64,000 nucleotides of DNA. Source: Echinometra lucunter (lineage: Eukaryota; Echinodermata; Echinoidea; Camarodonta; Echinometridae). This document shows, piece by piece, positions 1 through 11,609 of this stretch (positions within the stretch are counted from its first letter, which is position 1; every line of letters starts with the position of its first letter). Location of the stretch: contig CM057157.1 of assembly GCA_029962745.1 (NCBI GenBank), positions 9,273,720 to 9,337,719 on the forward strand, given 5' to 3'. Position numbers and translations under genes: made by a program. A model generated the notes under the pieces. It worked only from the letters and a program-made list of their open reading frames with translations. It was not told where the DNA came from and did not search any database.

Positions 1-2630
1 GACTGAATGTGAGAGGACGGAGGGAGATGGGAGGGGAGAAGGAGGACGAGAAGCAGGACGACGAGGAAGGGAGGAAATGGGGGATGAAGAGAGAGGGAGA
101 AGGGCGAAGCGGTTTCTGTAGTCATGATCGTCCATGTCGTCAAAGCACTGGACGTGCCTTGGCGGGAAGTTACTGAATATGTATGTAAATGCAAATGCGA
201 GCAAAATATCGGGGGTGGGGGGGGGGGGGGTCCCACGAAAAACTGCATCAGGTATGAAGCAAAATTTATCGAATGAAATAAAGAATGAGAATTCATAAAG
301 TGTTATCTTAACCACTGTTAACTAAAAACATGTATATTCGTGACAAGTGGAAAATATTACTAATGAACAGAACACGAACAGTCTCTTGTATTATGCAATT
401 TGAACAAAAGACTCCTACATGTCATATATACCGAGTACTTATCTGTATACCACTGATTTTTTTTTTTTTACTACAGTCATAATGAAGACAAGACTGATTA
501 GAAACCACTAATACAAAGAATAACTTATAACTGATAAACATAATCATTGTATAATCTGAAATGCATTCACTATTAGATGAATTAGGACCGAATACTGAAT
601 GTCAGACGGTATGAAAACAGAGGAAGGAGCCATAGTACAAGGCGAGAAAAGATGTTGGAGCCCGAGGATGTGAACGAGTGTATAAGCTCAATGTCACGCA
701 CATGTCGACAAAGTCACGATATTATTGACATGAAGTTGTTTAGGTTGCTAGAAAGGGGCGGGAACAACGTGTCTGCCCCTGGCAACAATTTTCTTTTTTC
801 TTTTTTTTTAATGTAGAGGGTAACGGCAGAAAGAAAGATGATAAGAAAATAAAAGATAAAGAGAGAGAAGGAATGGAGAGGGGGAAAGAGTATGGGACAT
901 GAAAGAAGATTGGCAAACCGACAGATATAGAGAAAGAGTCGGGTAACAAGACTAGAGGAACATTACTGAAATAAGTAATTAATGAATCTTAATCATTTAA
1001 GTTAAAGTATAAGTGCCAAGTATGGAAAGGAAAATTGGAAATAAATGGATGGATATTGGCTAGTCGGAAACAAAGGTAAAAGATAAGTACAGGTACACAT
1101 ATAATTGAAGTGTAGTGACAGAATGTGAACGGTAATCTACAAACATTATGTATCACTATTTTGCTCTGTACTTTCCCGTATCTATATTTTATTTTTACTA
1201 GCCAATTAAGAAATGGGGGACGAATGAAATTTTCCATTCGCAAATAAAAACAAATTCCATACGACATATAAATTGAAAGAAATATAAAGCAAAAAATAAA
1301 GGTGAATGTCTTGTTATCCACTCGCCATAGTAAATACATTATTGTGGAAAATGCTCACATTATACAGACATTGCAAGCCTAGACATACATCAGTCATCTT
1401 GTGTAGGTTTTCTTCTACCCACTAATTACACATCAGTTATTTAGATTTGTATCATTTTTAAAATGCCATCGTCAAATTTAAAGGTCAAATAGGGTAGAAA
1501 TTTACGGAAGCAGGTTTAAAAATTCACCTCATCTTGGTCAAGGTCTCCTGAAGTTCACTGAAGGAGTAATGACATCTTAATCTGCTATACACTGATTCTT
1601 TCATCGCCTTTGTCAGGTCCTCCTTGCTAGTTTGTTCAGTGGCGCATTATAAATGAGGGCCAGTTTCATCGACGGGCCTTAAAGATAGGCTTTCGTTATC
1701 AGACACCTGCCGGACAGTTTAAGAGCAGTATGAGTTTGCAGAAAGGATTTTGCACATTTATGGGGTCCCCAATAATCACAACTGACATAAAATAACATTT
1801 CACTTCCATTATGTGAAATGTTAAACACTTCTGTCTTTTGTACCAAGATCGTGGCATCATGAAAAACTTCTTTATCTCTTTGTTGTGGAAACTCATTGGC
1901 TACGGAACCTGTACTGGTAATGATGATCATGATGATGAAGTGTTAGAAGGAACCTTGATGTCGCCTACCCAACTGCTCATCTGTACTTGTAAAATATTAC
2001 AGCTGTATATAACTAAGAAAGACATCTTTGATTACAGGGAGTACGGAGAGTAGAACAGACATAACGGTAAAAATGGGGAGTTGTAGAAGAATTGCAACCA
2101 AACTGTCTGAGAGCTGCATTCCTCTCATTAAGGTACAAAATGTTAAATCTCAAAAGCTTCAGTTGCTGTGCGCTGCTTCTTTGAGATGCAAATTTTACAC
2201 CAGTGATGAAGCTTGACCCGCGTGCGAACTGACATGTCTATATCGATTCTGCAAGCATTTTGAGAAGAATTATGTTTATTCCTGACTTGAAATTTCATAT
2301 AAATCATTTTTTGGGGGGAAAAATCATGTACAAAATGACTTGAGAGTTGTCCACGATGACATCACAGATGTTGACAAAGTTGCCAATTCAAGGATCCCCA
2401 TAATAGGGATTTACTGAAAATTTCAAAATTCATAACTCTTGAACAGATTGTCCGATTTTGCTCAAACTTCCACTGTTCACTCTTCTTAGTCAACTTTATT
2501 CACTAAGAGTATACTGAGGCCTGGGTTGCATTCTCCTTTAAACCTCTTTACACCATTAGAAGTGGAGTTGTTAAATCGGTTAGGTTGCGCGATGCTATTT
2601 TTAAAGTATGCATCGAAATTGTCAGAAATG
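1..2630. other. non-genic upstream stretch
   Basis: No convincing exon is visible on either strand. The first 110 bases are purine-rich (GGAGGGAGA-type) and a G-rich tract interrupted by one T sits at about 211-230. The rest is A+T-rich unique-looking sequence with only short open frames that lack any recognisable domain. Confidence 0.5.
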
Positions 2631-2637
2631 ATGACAT

Positions 2638-3180
2638 TAAAGGAAACCAAAGTACTCAAGTCAGGTATTCTACAAATCAAAGCTAAGACGGAATAAAACA
2701 GATCAGCGAAAATTTGAACGAAATCGGACACCGAACAAGAAAGTTATGGCTGTATGAAGTATTCTGTAGGACATTTTTGACACCACCTATTGATGACATC
2801 ATTTTGTGGACAACTCTAAATGTAGTTTGTATACATGTACTGGAGCATTTTCATTTGCTTGATTGGCACATTTTCTTCAACCAAATTAAAAATATATAAT
2901 GCAGGAATGTTTTCTCCACAACATATTTGGGATAAGGACAATGTAAACATGTGTTCTTTAATAAATTGAATTAGAATATGTGAAATTCTGTGTAGAAAAC
3001 ATATTTAGAGCTGTCCACAAATTATATCACCAATAGCTATACAGTAATGTGAAAAACAGAAAATTTCATCATGGGCATAACTTTCTTATTTTGTGTCTGA
3101 TTTTGTACAAATTTTCGCTGATATGTTGTATTGTCTTAATTTCCATTTAAAAACTACTTGAGGGTTTTGGTTTCATTTAA
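2638..3180. repeat. imperfect inverted repeat (~180-bp arms)
   Basis: The segment 2638-2822 is repeated in inverse orientation at about 3000-3180 around a ~177-bp spacer. Matching blocks include AAAGGAAACCAAAGTACT against the complement of 3150-3178, ATCAGCGAAAATTTG (2702-2716) against CAAATTTTCGCTGAT (3108-3122), and TTTGTGGACAACTCTAAAT (2803-2821) against ATTTAGAGCTGTCCACAAAT (3001-3020). A third, weaker relative of the GTCCAC block lies at 2345-2360. It is probably an old fold-back element; no target-site duplication was found. Confidence 0.6.
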
Positions 3181-3599
3181 AGGTGATCTAATTCCATTGT
3201 TCCGTCATTTGCCATCATGTAGCATGAATGAACAGGGTCTGCATATAAAGCATAGAACTTGTATATGACATTTCGCTGGGAATGATGAGAGAGTGATTTG
3301 GGAAATGACGTCACACAGTAAACACCTTCCCTGAATCAGAAATATCCACTCCCTTCTGCGCGCCTTCGGTATTATCGTCTGACAGGCTCCGGGCTCAGGA
3401 GCTCTGCTAGACGGGAGGTGTTGGGGGTACTGAGCCCTTTCAAAATCTTCTAAAATTTCGTCGGCCATTTTTCATTCACCTAAGCTATTCGGAAAATAGG
3501 TAATTTATTTCATTTTACTTTTTGTTTGTTTTCATGCTTGCTTGGTTGCGTTTCGACTATTCATTGCCAGAAAAATTAGACGCTCTCTCCCTCATCAGA

Positions 3600-3819
3600 A
3601 TGGTGAAGCGACACCTCGGGGTGGGACAGGCATTCTTGCTTGCTATGGCATGCTGTATTTGGATTTTCCATGATGGCAGTATTGACGCTTCGTGGTCAAT
3701 CGATCGCGCTTTGGATTTAGAGGGTGGATTAGAGCCTCAAAATGGACTTAAAACGCTCGATTCGAGAGAAGGAGTTGCGTGTCGTCAAGACCCACCGCAT
3801 TATCCTGACATTTGTTTTA
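3600..3819 (+). CDS. candidate first coding exon (signal-anchor type)
   Basis: An ATG in strong context (A at -3, G at +4) opens a 73-codon frame that begins MVKRHLGVGQ, continues with a hydrophobic stretch (AFLLAMACCIWIF) and then a polar stem-like region rich in D, E and L. It ends at a consensus GTAAGT donor at 3820. A short basic head plus one membrane segment is what type II Golgi enzymes have, so it could be an alternative first exon of the sialyltransferase at 11367-14450. Its phase (one leftover base) does not fit the 11355 acceptor but would fit an AG at 11435-11436 inside that exon. The link is inference; no family is recognised from the residues. An upstream in-frame ATG at 3534 has weak context. 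Confidence 0.4.
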
Positions 3820-6179
3820 GTAAGTTATGCACTAACTTTACCTGGCCTGGCCCTATTCATTTCACCCTCATGAAGTGATAGCGATCTTTTTTCTTTTTTT
3901 TTTTCTTCCCAATGAAAAATTTTGTCAAAGTCAAGACAAAACCCGGTATTTTAAGGTTATGGATTTCTTTCTTCTTTTTTTTTTTTACAATGAATGTTTA
4001 TTGAAACAATTTGTCCATCACTTTACAAACATAAGACATATTGCTTTCTGATGTGCAAGATATGTCTCTAAACTGGAAATACTTTTCTTTAAGAAAGATA
4101 GCTGTATAATTATGTTTGTGCTTTTGTAATGTTCAGCGAACTTCAGCTCAGAAAAATTACCGGTACTCTTTTTACCACAAATATTCATTAAGATTATGGT
4201 TTTCTTCGTGAACTTATGTAAATGTTTTCCCTTTTCATGTATCTTCACACATGTGGTCTATAACCAAATCCAGAATCTTCTAGGTTATAACCTCGGAGGT
4301 ACAAGTTTAGTTTGCACTCTCTTGTGTAGTACAAGGTGTAATATCTACGAATTCAATCCTTACTCTGGGTTCTGTTTTAAGCCGACATAGAGAATTAGCT
4401 GTGATTGTAATTCTGTCGGTTATACTCTTAATGTCCTATATTTGAGTCATGACATATCCACAGTTCGATTAAAAATCTTAATCGTATACATTTAGAAATA
4501 AGCCTTATTGATTATAATCACAGTCTCTAAGATTAATTTCTAATATTAAAAAAATAGAGTGTAGGATCAACATTCAAAACTTGATTGTGCAGAAGATTAG
4601 TAGAAAAGGTGTACAAGATTTATATTTTCATTGGTTCCTTGATGTTCTATACAGTAAAAAATCATCTTAATATTTCAACGTTACGAGATGGCGCTTCAGG
4701 CAAGGTTTTATTCAAAAGTCTGACCAAGGCACAACAGCTCATGGAGATAAAATAGCGACCTTTGTTTATGGAAGTTTTAATGCTTACATGTATTATTATC
4801 CTAAGAAAAATTGCATCCTACATTAGCATTTACAGGGTGTACACAACCCTGTGGTGTTTCCATGTGTATAGTGGAGAATGTCTTGGATGGAATATGTAAT
4901 TGTTCCATTCGCCGGCCTACAGATATTTGAACGGGCGTTATATTTTGTAAGAAAAATGATACATTCACCTATCGATTTTGACATATCTTATGGGCATGTC
5001 CTGTTTAGGTGTCTTGCAGAATTTCATCTGCAATATGCGCCTTGAGTGAAGATATTCATATGATGATTGATTGCTTGTGGGCACAATTACTGTAATGTTA
5101 TCGAATTCTTAATTTTCTTGTGTTTTCAACTATACCGCTTGTTTCAATTCCTCGTCGTTCTTTAACAAAAAAAAACAACAACAACAATGTACACCCTGTT
5201 CATAGCGTTAAATACATTAGGATCATGCTGAGAATGTGCATTGATTTTCAGAAACGCCCTTTGATTACCTAGTAAAATGTACAGTCATTCTAGACTGAAG
5301 ATCCTTCGCCGAAAGTGTCAGCTTGAGACAACTCGGGCTACGGTATTTTGTAAATGCTTGTTAAATCAAAATAAAATACATTTTACGGATTAAATCAATG
5401 ATCTGGAGTTCCTTTGATAAATCTACAGTTCTTTGGAAATTTTGAATGGAGCATTAGAACACCTGATGGGGTGGGTGGGGGATACAAAGTAAGAAAACGA
5501 ACGTTCAGTGACGATGTATTTTAATTCCCTTTCCTACAAAGTTACTAGTAATCTTTACATAATACATACAGCATTGATAATCATACGACGTGCCTTCATT
5601 ATTTCAAACAGATTTCATCACCAGTTTCATAATCTCCAATCATCCTGCACTAGTCCTTTATGAACTCCGTGACGAAGGCTATGACGATGATAAGCTGATG
5701 ACCCCACGTTCTCCTTTTTGACAACCAATACACCCTTGACGAAGATGTCAATATAACCTCTAGTCCGACATTTGTATTCATCGCCGAGGCCACCGAGTGA
5801 CGTTACTCCATGAATGACAGGATTCTGCAGGCGTAGCCGTGTTGCGCCCATTCACGCACCATGTGTCTACGCAACCCCATCACAGGAAGAAGCTTCGTAA
5901 GTATTTTCACATACAGGTTGACTTCTCATTTTGGTGAAAAAAAATGATTTGTGAGCTTTCCCTTCTTTTTATTTCAACTGTGAAGCAATAGCATAGGAGA
6001 AATGTCACCTTATGGGCTCTTTGCCCTCGTGGACGATAAGAAATAGTTTACAACTTTTAAACACAATTTTGTACACCACGTGTGTATGTGTGTGTGTGTG
6101 TGTGGGGGGGGGGTGTAGTCGGTGTAGTCCCATTTTAATACACAGGGTTGTGTGCATTGCTTTTTGCCCTTGTAATTTT
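3820..6179. other. intron or intergenic stretch
   Basis: No exon, RNA gene or mobile element recognised. It holds T- and A-runs, an (ACA)n stretch near 5172-5186 and a (TG)n tract passing into a G run at about 6081-6113, just before the LINE insertion site. Confidence 0.5.
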
Positions 6180-6189
6180 CAGCAAGACT

Positions 6190-9100
6190 TACTTACTTAC
6201 TTAAGCCTTCCACTGCTCTCAGTGCAGCATAGGCCATCGACAACAAGACGCCATCGCACTCTGTTCTGGGCTGCTTTTACTACTTCTGTCCAGTTGGTTC
6301 CCTGTCTCCTCAAATCTGCCTCAGTGTCTCGCCTCCAGCTGTTCCGAGGACGACCTCTTCTTCTCTTCCCCTGTGGGTTCCAAGTCAGAGTTTGGCGTGT
6401 AATGCTTGAGGATGGCTTCCTCAGGGTGTGTCCGATCCAGCCCCATTTTCTTCGCAAAATCTGTTTAACAATTGGCTCTTGTCTCGCTTGTTCCCACAGA
6501 TCTTCATTCCTAATTTGCTCAGGCCAATGAATGTTATAAATGCGCCTCAGACAGGTGTTGAAGAATGTCTGGATCTTTCTCTGTATCGTCTTTGTCGTCC
6601 TCCAGGTTTCACATCCATAGAGCAGCACTGACTTAACATTGGAGTTAAAGATTCGAAGCTTGGTTCCTGTGCGAATCTTTTTAGATGTCCAAATGTTTTT
6701 GAGCAGGCTCTGGCCTTGCCAATCCTGGCTGTAACATCTCGATCAGTTCCCCCCTGTGGGTCAACCACACTTCCTAGGTACACAAAGGATTTCACATGCC
6801 TGATAGGGTCTCCACTGACTGTGACCGGTGTGGTGGCCGTGGTGTTGATCTTCATCACTTCAGTTTTCTTCTTATTAATTCTCAGCCCTATGCCAGCTGA
6901 TGTAGCCTCTAGGCAAGTAGTCTTGTCCTGCATCTGGTTGTAGTTGTGTGACAAGAGTGCCAGGTCATCGGCGAAGTCAATGTCGTCCAGCTGTGTCCAT
7001 GGCGTCCACTGTATGCCATTTCTCCTACCTGTTGTTGTGGTCTTCATGATCCAATCAATAACCAGGAGGAAGAGAAAAGGTGATAGTAAGCACCCTTGAC
7101 GAACTCCGGTCTTCACCTCGACGTTTTCCGACAGCTGGCCAGCATGAGCAATCCTGCAGCTCATGTCATGGTAGGTGCACCTGATGAGTGAAATAATCTT
7201 CTCTGGGACTCCATGGTGCCTCAGTAACTTCCAGAGCATTTCACGGTCCACGCTATCAAACGCCTTCTCATAATCAATGAAGTTGATGTAGAGAGGGGAG
7301 TTCCACTCCATCGACTGCTCCACTATAATGCGTAGACTAGCAATTTGGTCTGCGCAGGATCTGTTCTTACGGAAACCTGCCTGCTCATCTCGGAGCATGG
7401 GGTCGACTGCATCCCTCATCCGTTCCAGTAGAACTCTGTTGAGAACCTTGCCCGGCACTGACAGGAGCATAATTCCCTGTAGTTGCTGCATTCCCTTAAG
7501 TCTCCTTTCTTCGGCAGTTTGATAACGATGCCTTCCTACCATTGGACCGGGACCTCTTCCCTCTCCCAAATCTTGCTGAAGAGGCTGTGTAGCATGTCAA
7601 CTGCTACCTCCAGATCTGCTTTGATTGCTTCAGCTGGTATCCCATCTGGCCCTGCAGCTTTTCCATCCTTCAGAGTCAAGATAGCTTTCTTGATCTCAGC
7701 TTTTGAGGGCTTGTCACAGTTAATGGGTAGTTGAGTCTCTGCTGGCGGGATGTCTGGTTGTGTTTCGGGAGCAGGACGGTTCAGCAGCTCCTTAAAATGT
7801 TCAGCCCATCGATTCAGTTGATCCTCTGTTGTTGCCAATGAGTTCCCATTCTTGTCCCTTACTGGCTTGTCTGTCTGTTGAAATTTCCCCGCCAGCTTCT
7901 TGGTAACTTGGTACAGTTCCTTCAGATTCCCCTGTCCTGCAGCTTCTTCTGCTTGACTAGCTAGGTGTTCAACGTAGTCTCTCTTGTCCTTCTTGATGCT
8001 TCTTTTCACTTCTTTGTTGGCCAGTGTATATTCTTCTTGTGCTCTTGCCTTACCTGCTCTTGTTCGACTCCTGTTTAGGACAGACTTTTTCTCCTTCCTA
8101 ACTTCCAATTTATGGATGGTATCTGCAGATACCCATTCCTTGTGCTCAGACTTCTTCTTACCAAGTACTTCCTCACATGTATCCTGCCAAACTTTTTTGG
8201 TGTGCTGCCACTGGGTCTCAATGTCTGTTTCACCATCTTCCATCATTTCTTGTAATGGTTGAAACCTGTTTGCAAGGCTGATCTGGAATGTTGCTTGTAT
8301 ATCTTTGCTCTTGAGCAGTCCAACATTGTACCTTGTTTGCGTGTGGCCTGTGTTTGTGAATCTTTTCAGTCGTAATCTCACTGTCGCCAGTAGAAGGTGA
8401 TGGTCAGATGGCACGTCAGCACCTCGCATCACGCGTACATCCTGGCATGATCTTCTGAACTTGCGGCTAATGCAGATGTGGTCTATCTGGTTCTCTGTAA
8501 TGTGATCCGGGGATCTCCATGTAGCCTTGTGGATGCGCTTGTGAGGAAAGATGCTTCCTCCAATCACCAGCTGGTTCAGTGAACACAGGTCAGCAAAGCG
8601 TTCACCATTGTCATTCATTTGCCCAAGTCCTTGTGTTCCCATGATGTCTTCATACCCTGTATTGTCCTGTCCTATCTTGGCATTAAAATTCCCCATCACA
8701 ATTGTCATGTCCTTGGCTCCTCCTTTGTCTATCACAGCCTGAATTTGTCCATAAAAATCATCTGTCTTCTCATCTTCAGCATCATTAATGGGAGCATAAC
8801 ACTGGATGATGTTCAGCTTAATGTTCTTCTTCTTGGTAATGAACTTAGCTGTGATGATTCGTGAGTTTACTGGTTCCCAACCAATAAGGGCCTGCTGAGC
8901 CTCAGGTGCAAGCATTAGGGCCACTCCCTCAGAGTGGATGGCTCCATCTTCCGTGTGTCCTGAGTACAACAAAGTCTCTCCAGATGAAAGTCTCAACTGT
9001 CCTGTCTGTAACCATCTTGTCTCACTGAGTCCTAAGACTCCTATCTTGTACTTTTTCATTTCCCTCGCTACTTGGATTGTCCTACCTACTTCGTACATTG

Positions 9101-9488
9101 TCCTAATATTCCATGTAGCGATCTTCGTTGTTGTCCTGGGTGTCAGAAGGGGGGGGGGGGGTCACCCCTACAGCTTCCTGGCGGCTTTCACTGCAACGCG
9201 TCATAAGTCTCCGGGTTGGAGACCCTTCCTCTCCCAGGTCTAGAGTGTCTTGGTTTATTATTGTCGATGCTTCTGTAACAGAGTATTTTTTTACAGGCAG
9301 GGGTGTTAACCCTACGCAAACCTAATTTACCTCTAGGCGAGGTGGTCCACATTAGTCGGCCCTCTATCCTTTGACCTGTCCAGCATGGGTGACCCTACCA
9401 GGAGCATACGCTCCAGCTGGCATAGCTCTCCGGGTTATCAAGGTACACAAGCCACCACACCGCGACAAGGAGTGGACCTTGTGGTGGA
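6190..9488 (-). mobile_element. complete RTE-like non-LTR retrotransposon
   Basis: A ~3.3-kb element read on the minus strand from about 9488 to 6190. It is bounded by a perfect 10-bp direct repeat CAGCAAGACT at 6180-6189 and 9489-9498, read as the target-site duplication. Its 3' end is not poly(A) but a (TAAG)n/(ACTT)n microsatellite at 6190-6203, as in RTE-type LINEs. A ~360-bp 5' leader precedes one long reading frame with an APE-type endonuclease followed by reverse transcriptase. Length, 3' tail and domain order fit the RTE group; the exact clade is inference. It lies between the candidate exon at 3600 and the sialyltransferase exons. Confidence 0.88.
6197..9130 (-). pseudogene. RTE-like endonuclease/reverse transcriptase polyprotein, broken
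   Basis: Order on the minus strand: APE endonuclease (9130 to about 8390; TWNIRTM start, LSETRW with the catalytic Glu, FNAKIG, SDHHLL), a basic linker, then reverse transcriptase (fingers KAAGPDGIPAEAIK near 7630, IDYEKAFDSVD, VRQGCLLSPFLF, catalytic FADD near 6975). A C-terminal region follows with LLYGCETW and WGWIGHTLRK. The frame is interrupted by an in-frame TAG at about 7535, a frameshift near 7480 just downstream and another near 6695-6705 beside a run of five A. The product would copy its own RNA at a nicked target, but this copy cannot make a full protein unless the lesions are assembly errors. A 13-G run at 9150-9163 lies just upstream of the endonuclease. Confidence 0.9.
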
Positions 9489-9498
9489 CAGCAAGACT

Positions 9499-10949
9499 GC
9501 TTTAAATCATGTTGTTGAATCTAATACCCTAAAATATGCAACTACGTAGTACATGACAAGCCGTTTCCATCACAAAACCTTTCTTAGTTTTCAGTCGTAT
9601 GCACCATCTTTTCAGTCTTCAAACGCGTTTTCACTGCATTTCGACATGCTGTATACGGTATATAATTCACTGGTGAACAACTTTGAATTTCAGTAAAGTT
9701 CCACGCAAAGACGGTTCTTTCCGGTCTACTTTTCTATGAGATGCATCTTTTCAGCACACTTGAAATCCATTTTGCCCTCTACTTCTATCTTCGAGATCCA
9801 CGTAAATGGATTTCGATTATCAATATATGGCACCCCATGCTTGATTTCATTTTCTTGGGAGAAGCTGGACAGCCTTCATCGAACCATATCACCTGTCATA
9901 TCCCCCAATACACAAACGCAATTCCCCTCGCTCCCTCATTGTCTTTCTTTTTAATTTCACTTTTTGCTTTCTCATTCCTTATTCTCTCCCTCCATTTTTT
10001 AAAAACATTTATCCACTTCGATTTTCCCAAGTTTTCTCCTTTTTCCCCTTATAGCCCACATTAGCAATGTTGGCAACATTAGTAGTGTTATTTTTAGTTA
10101 ATCTTTCACTCTATATTTCACTGATGACATTTAAGCTTATCATGCTCGCGATGTTTACGGGAACTTTAATCAGAATATTCTCCACGTTCCGATAAGGAAT
10201 GGAACCATCCAAAATGTGTTTGGTAGCACTGACGTTGCACCATATATCTTTTTTAAAAATTCCATTAACTTTTTCAGATAACTAATTCCCTTTTTTTAAA
10301 TAAAATTCACTCATTTCTAGTTTCTATTATCTTTTCTAATCATTATCAAACTCATTGAAATTATTGTCATTTTATTCACTCATTCATTACCATTATTAAA
10401 TTCATTCTCTATTGTCATCTCCTTTTCATTCAAGTAAGTCCTTTATATTCATTATTTTCATTATTTTCCAATTATACCCATATTGTCATTTACTCATTTA
10501 TTTTTGTTCATCATTATTATCATTATTATTCATTTACATTTGCATATTCATCACCATTAGCATCATCATCCTTATTGAACAATTTCCTCATTTGTTTCAT
10601 TATCATTATTCACTCATTCACTTTCATTCATTATTCATTTTAATCCCTTCTTCACTCATTGGTTAAAAATTCACTTCATGTACTTCCGTCTTTTATTTCT
10701 TTCATTTTTCATGCACACTTTTTCTGTCCTTCATTTGACATGCACTCCTTCCTTTACTCATTCCTAAATATGGCTAGCATTCCTTCTTGTCATTCACTTC
10801 TTCGCTCATTCAATCCTTCCTCACCTCATTTACATACGTTGTGTGTGCGTGTTGTGTGTTCTACAGACGTCACTGGACGTAGGCCTAAATCTGACTGGTA
10901 TAACCTCCATGTTTTATTTCTTTTATTTCTTATCTCCATCACCCCAGCG

Positions 10950-10993
<44 letters not shown>

Positions 10994-11354
10994 CTCTCTT
11001 CTTTCTGTGCGTACTTTGATGTCTGAACCGAAAAAGCCAAAGCGGAGCGAATTGATAAATGCCATCACCAAGCGCTATCATTGCCGACAGCAACACACTA
11101 TCTACATCTTTCTGTAGACTAAGCTTAGTAGTTATCACGTGGTTGAATCAAGGGGTGCAACCATGATTCCTATCCCGTTGAAATAAAAAAGGGACGCAAA
11201 AGAACCCCCTGTTAATGGTTGAATTTATCAGAATTGAGCCACCATCCCTCACAAGATGCTGCAGCAACTACCCTTATACAATAATGTTCGTTCATTGCCA
11301 ACCTCTGTTCACTCGTTTGCTTATTTTTGTGGTTATCTTCCTTGAACCACTTAG
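9499..11354. other. low-complexity stretch, no gene seen
   Basis: Pyrimidine-rich sequence with degenerate (ATTC/ATT)n at about 10300-10650 and a (TC)n microsatellite at about 10953-10986. Long open frames here are by-products of low complexity. The last ~40 bases form a plausible pyrimidine-rich intron end before 11355. Confidence 0.5.
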
Positions 11355-11366
11355 GGGCCTTGCGGA

Positions 11367-11609
11367 ATGCTGATACTTGCTACCTTCTACTCGTTCATCA
11401 TCTGTTTCGCCTATTTCTACTACGCGGAAAAGCAAGGAGCATTGTCACGTGGTAGCTCCATGTTGAATTCCCGCATCCCACAATGCAACCATCCTCGTTG
11501 TTACGTGTACAGCCCCACCCTGGTCCGGCGATCTCATAGAGAGAGGAACGAGACCCTGGAGAAAAGTAGGCAGAAGTTGCTAGTGCCCGTCTCCGTACCT
11601 GATCATAAG
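11367..11609 (+). CDS. sialyltransferase exon: membrane anchor and stem
   Basis: 81 codons. MLILATFYSFIICFAYFYYA is a single membrane segment starting at residue 2, followed by a Ser/Arg/Cys-containing stem. Acceptor TTAG at 11351-11354 if an untranslated exon precedes; donor AAG|GTGAGC, phase 0. There is almost no basic cytoplasmic tail, which is unusual for a type II anchor and leaves room for an upstream coding exon. Confidence 0.75.

Noticed and set aside
10659..11138. Open frames with RE or SL repeats around the (TC)n tract
   Set aside because: They arise from the microsatellite and surrounding low complexity.
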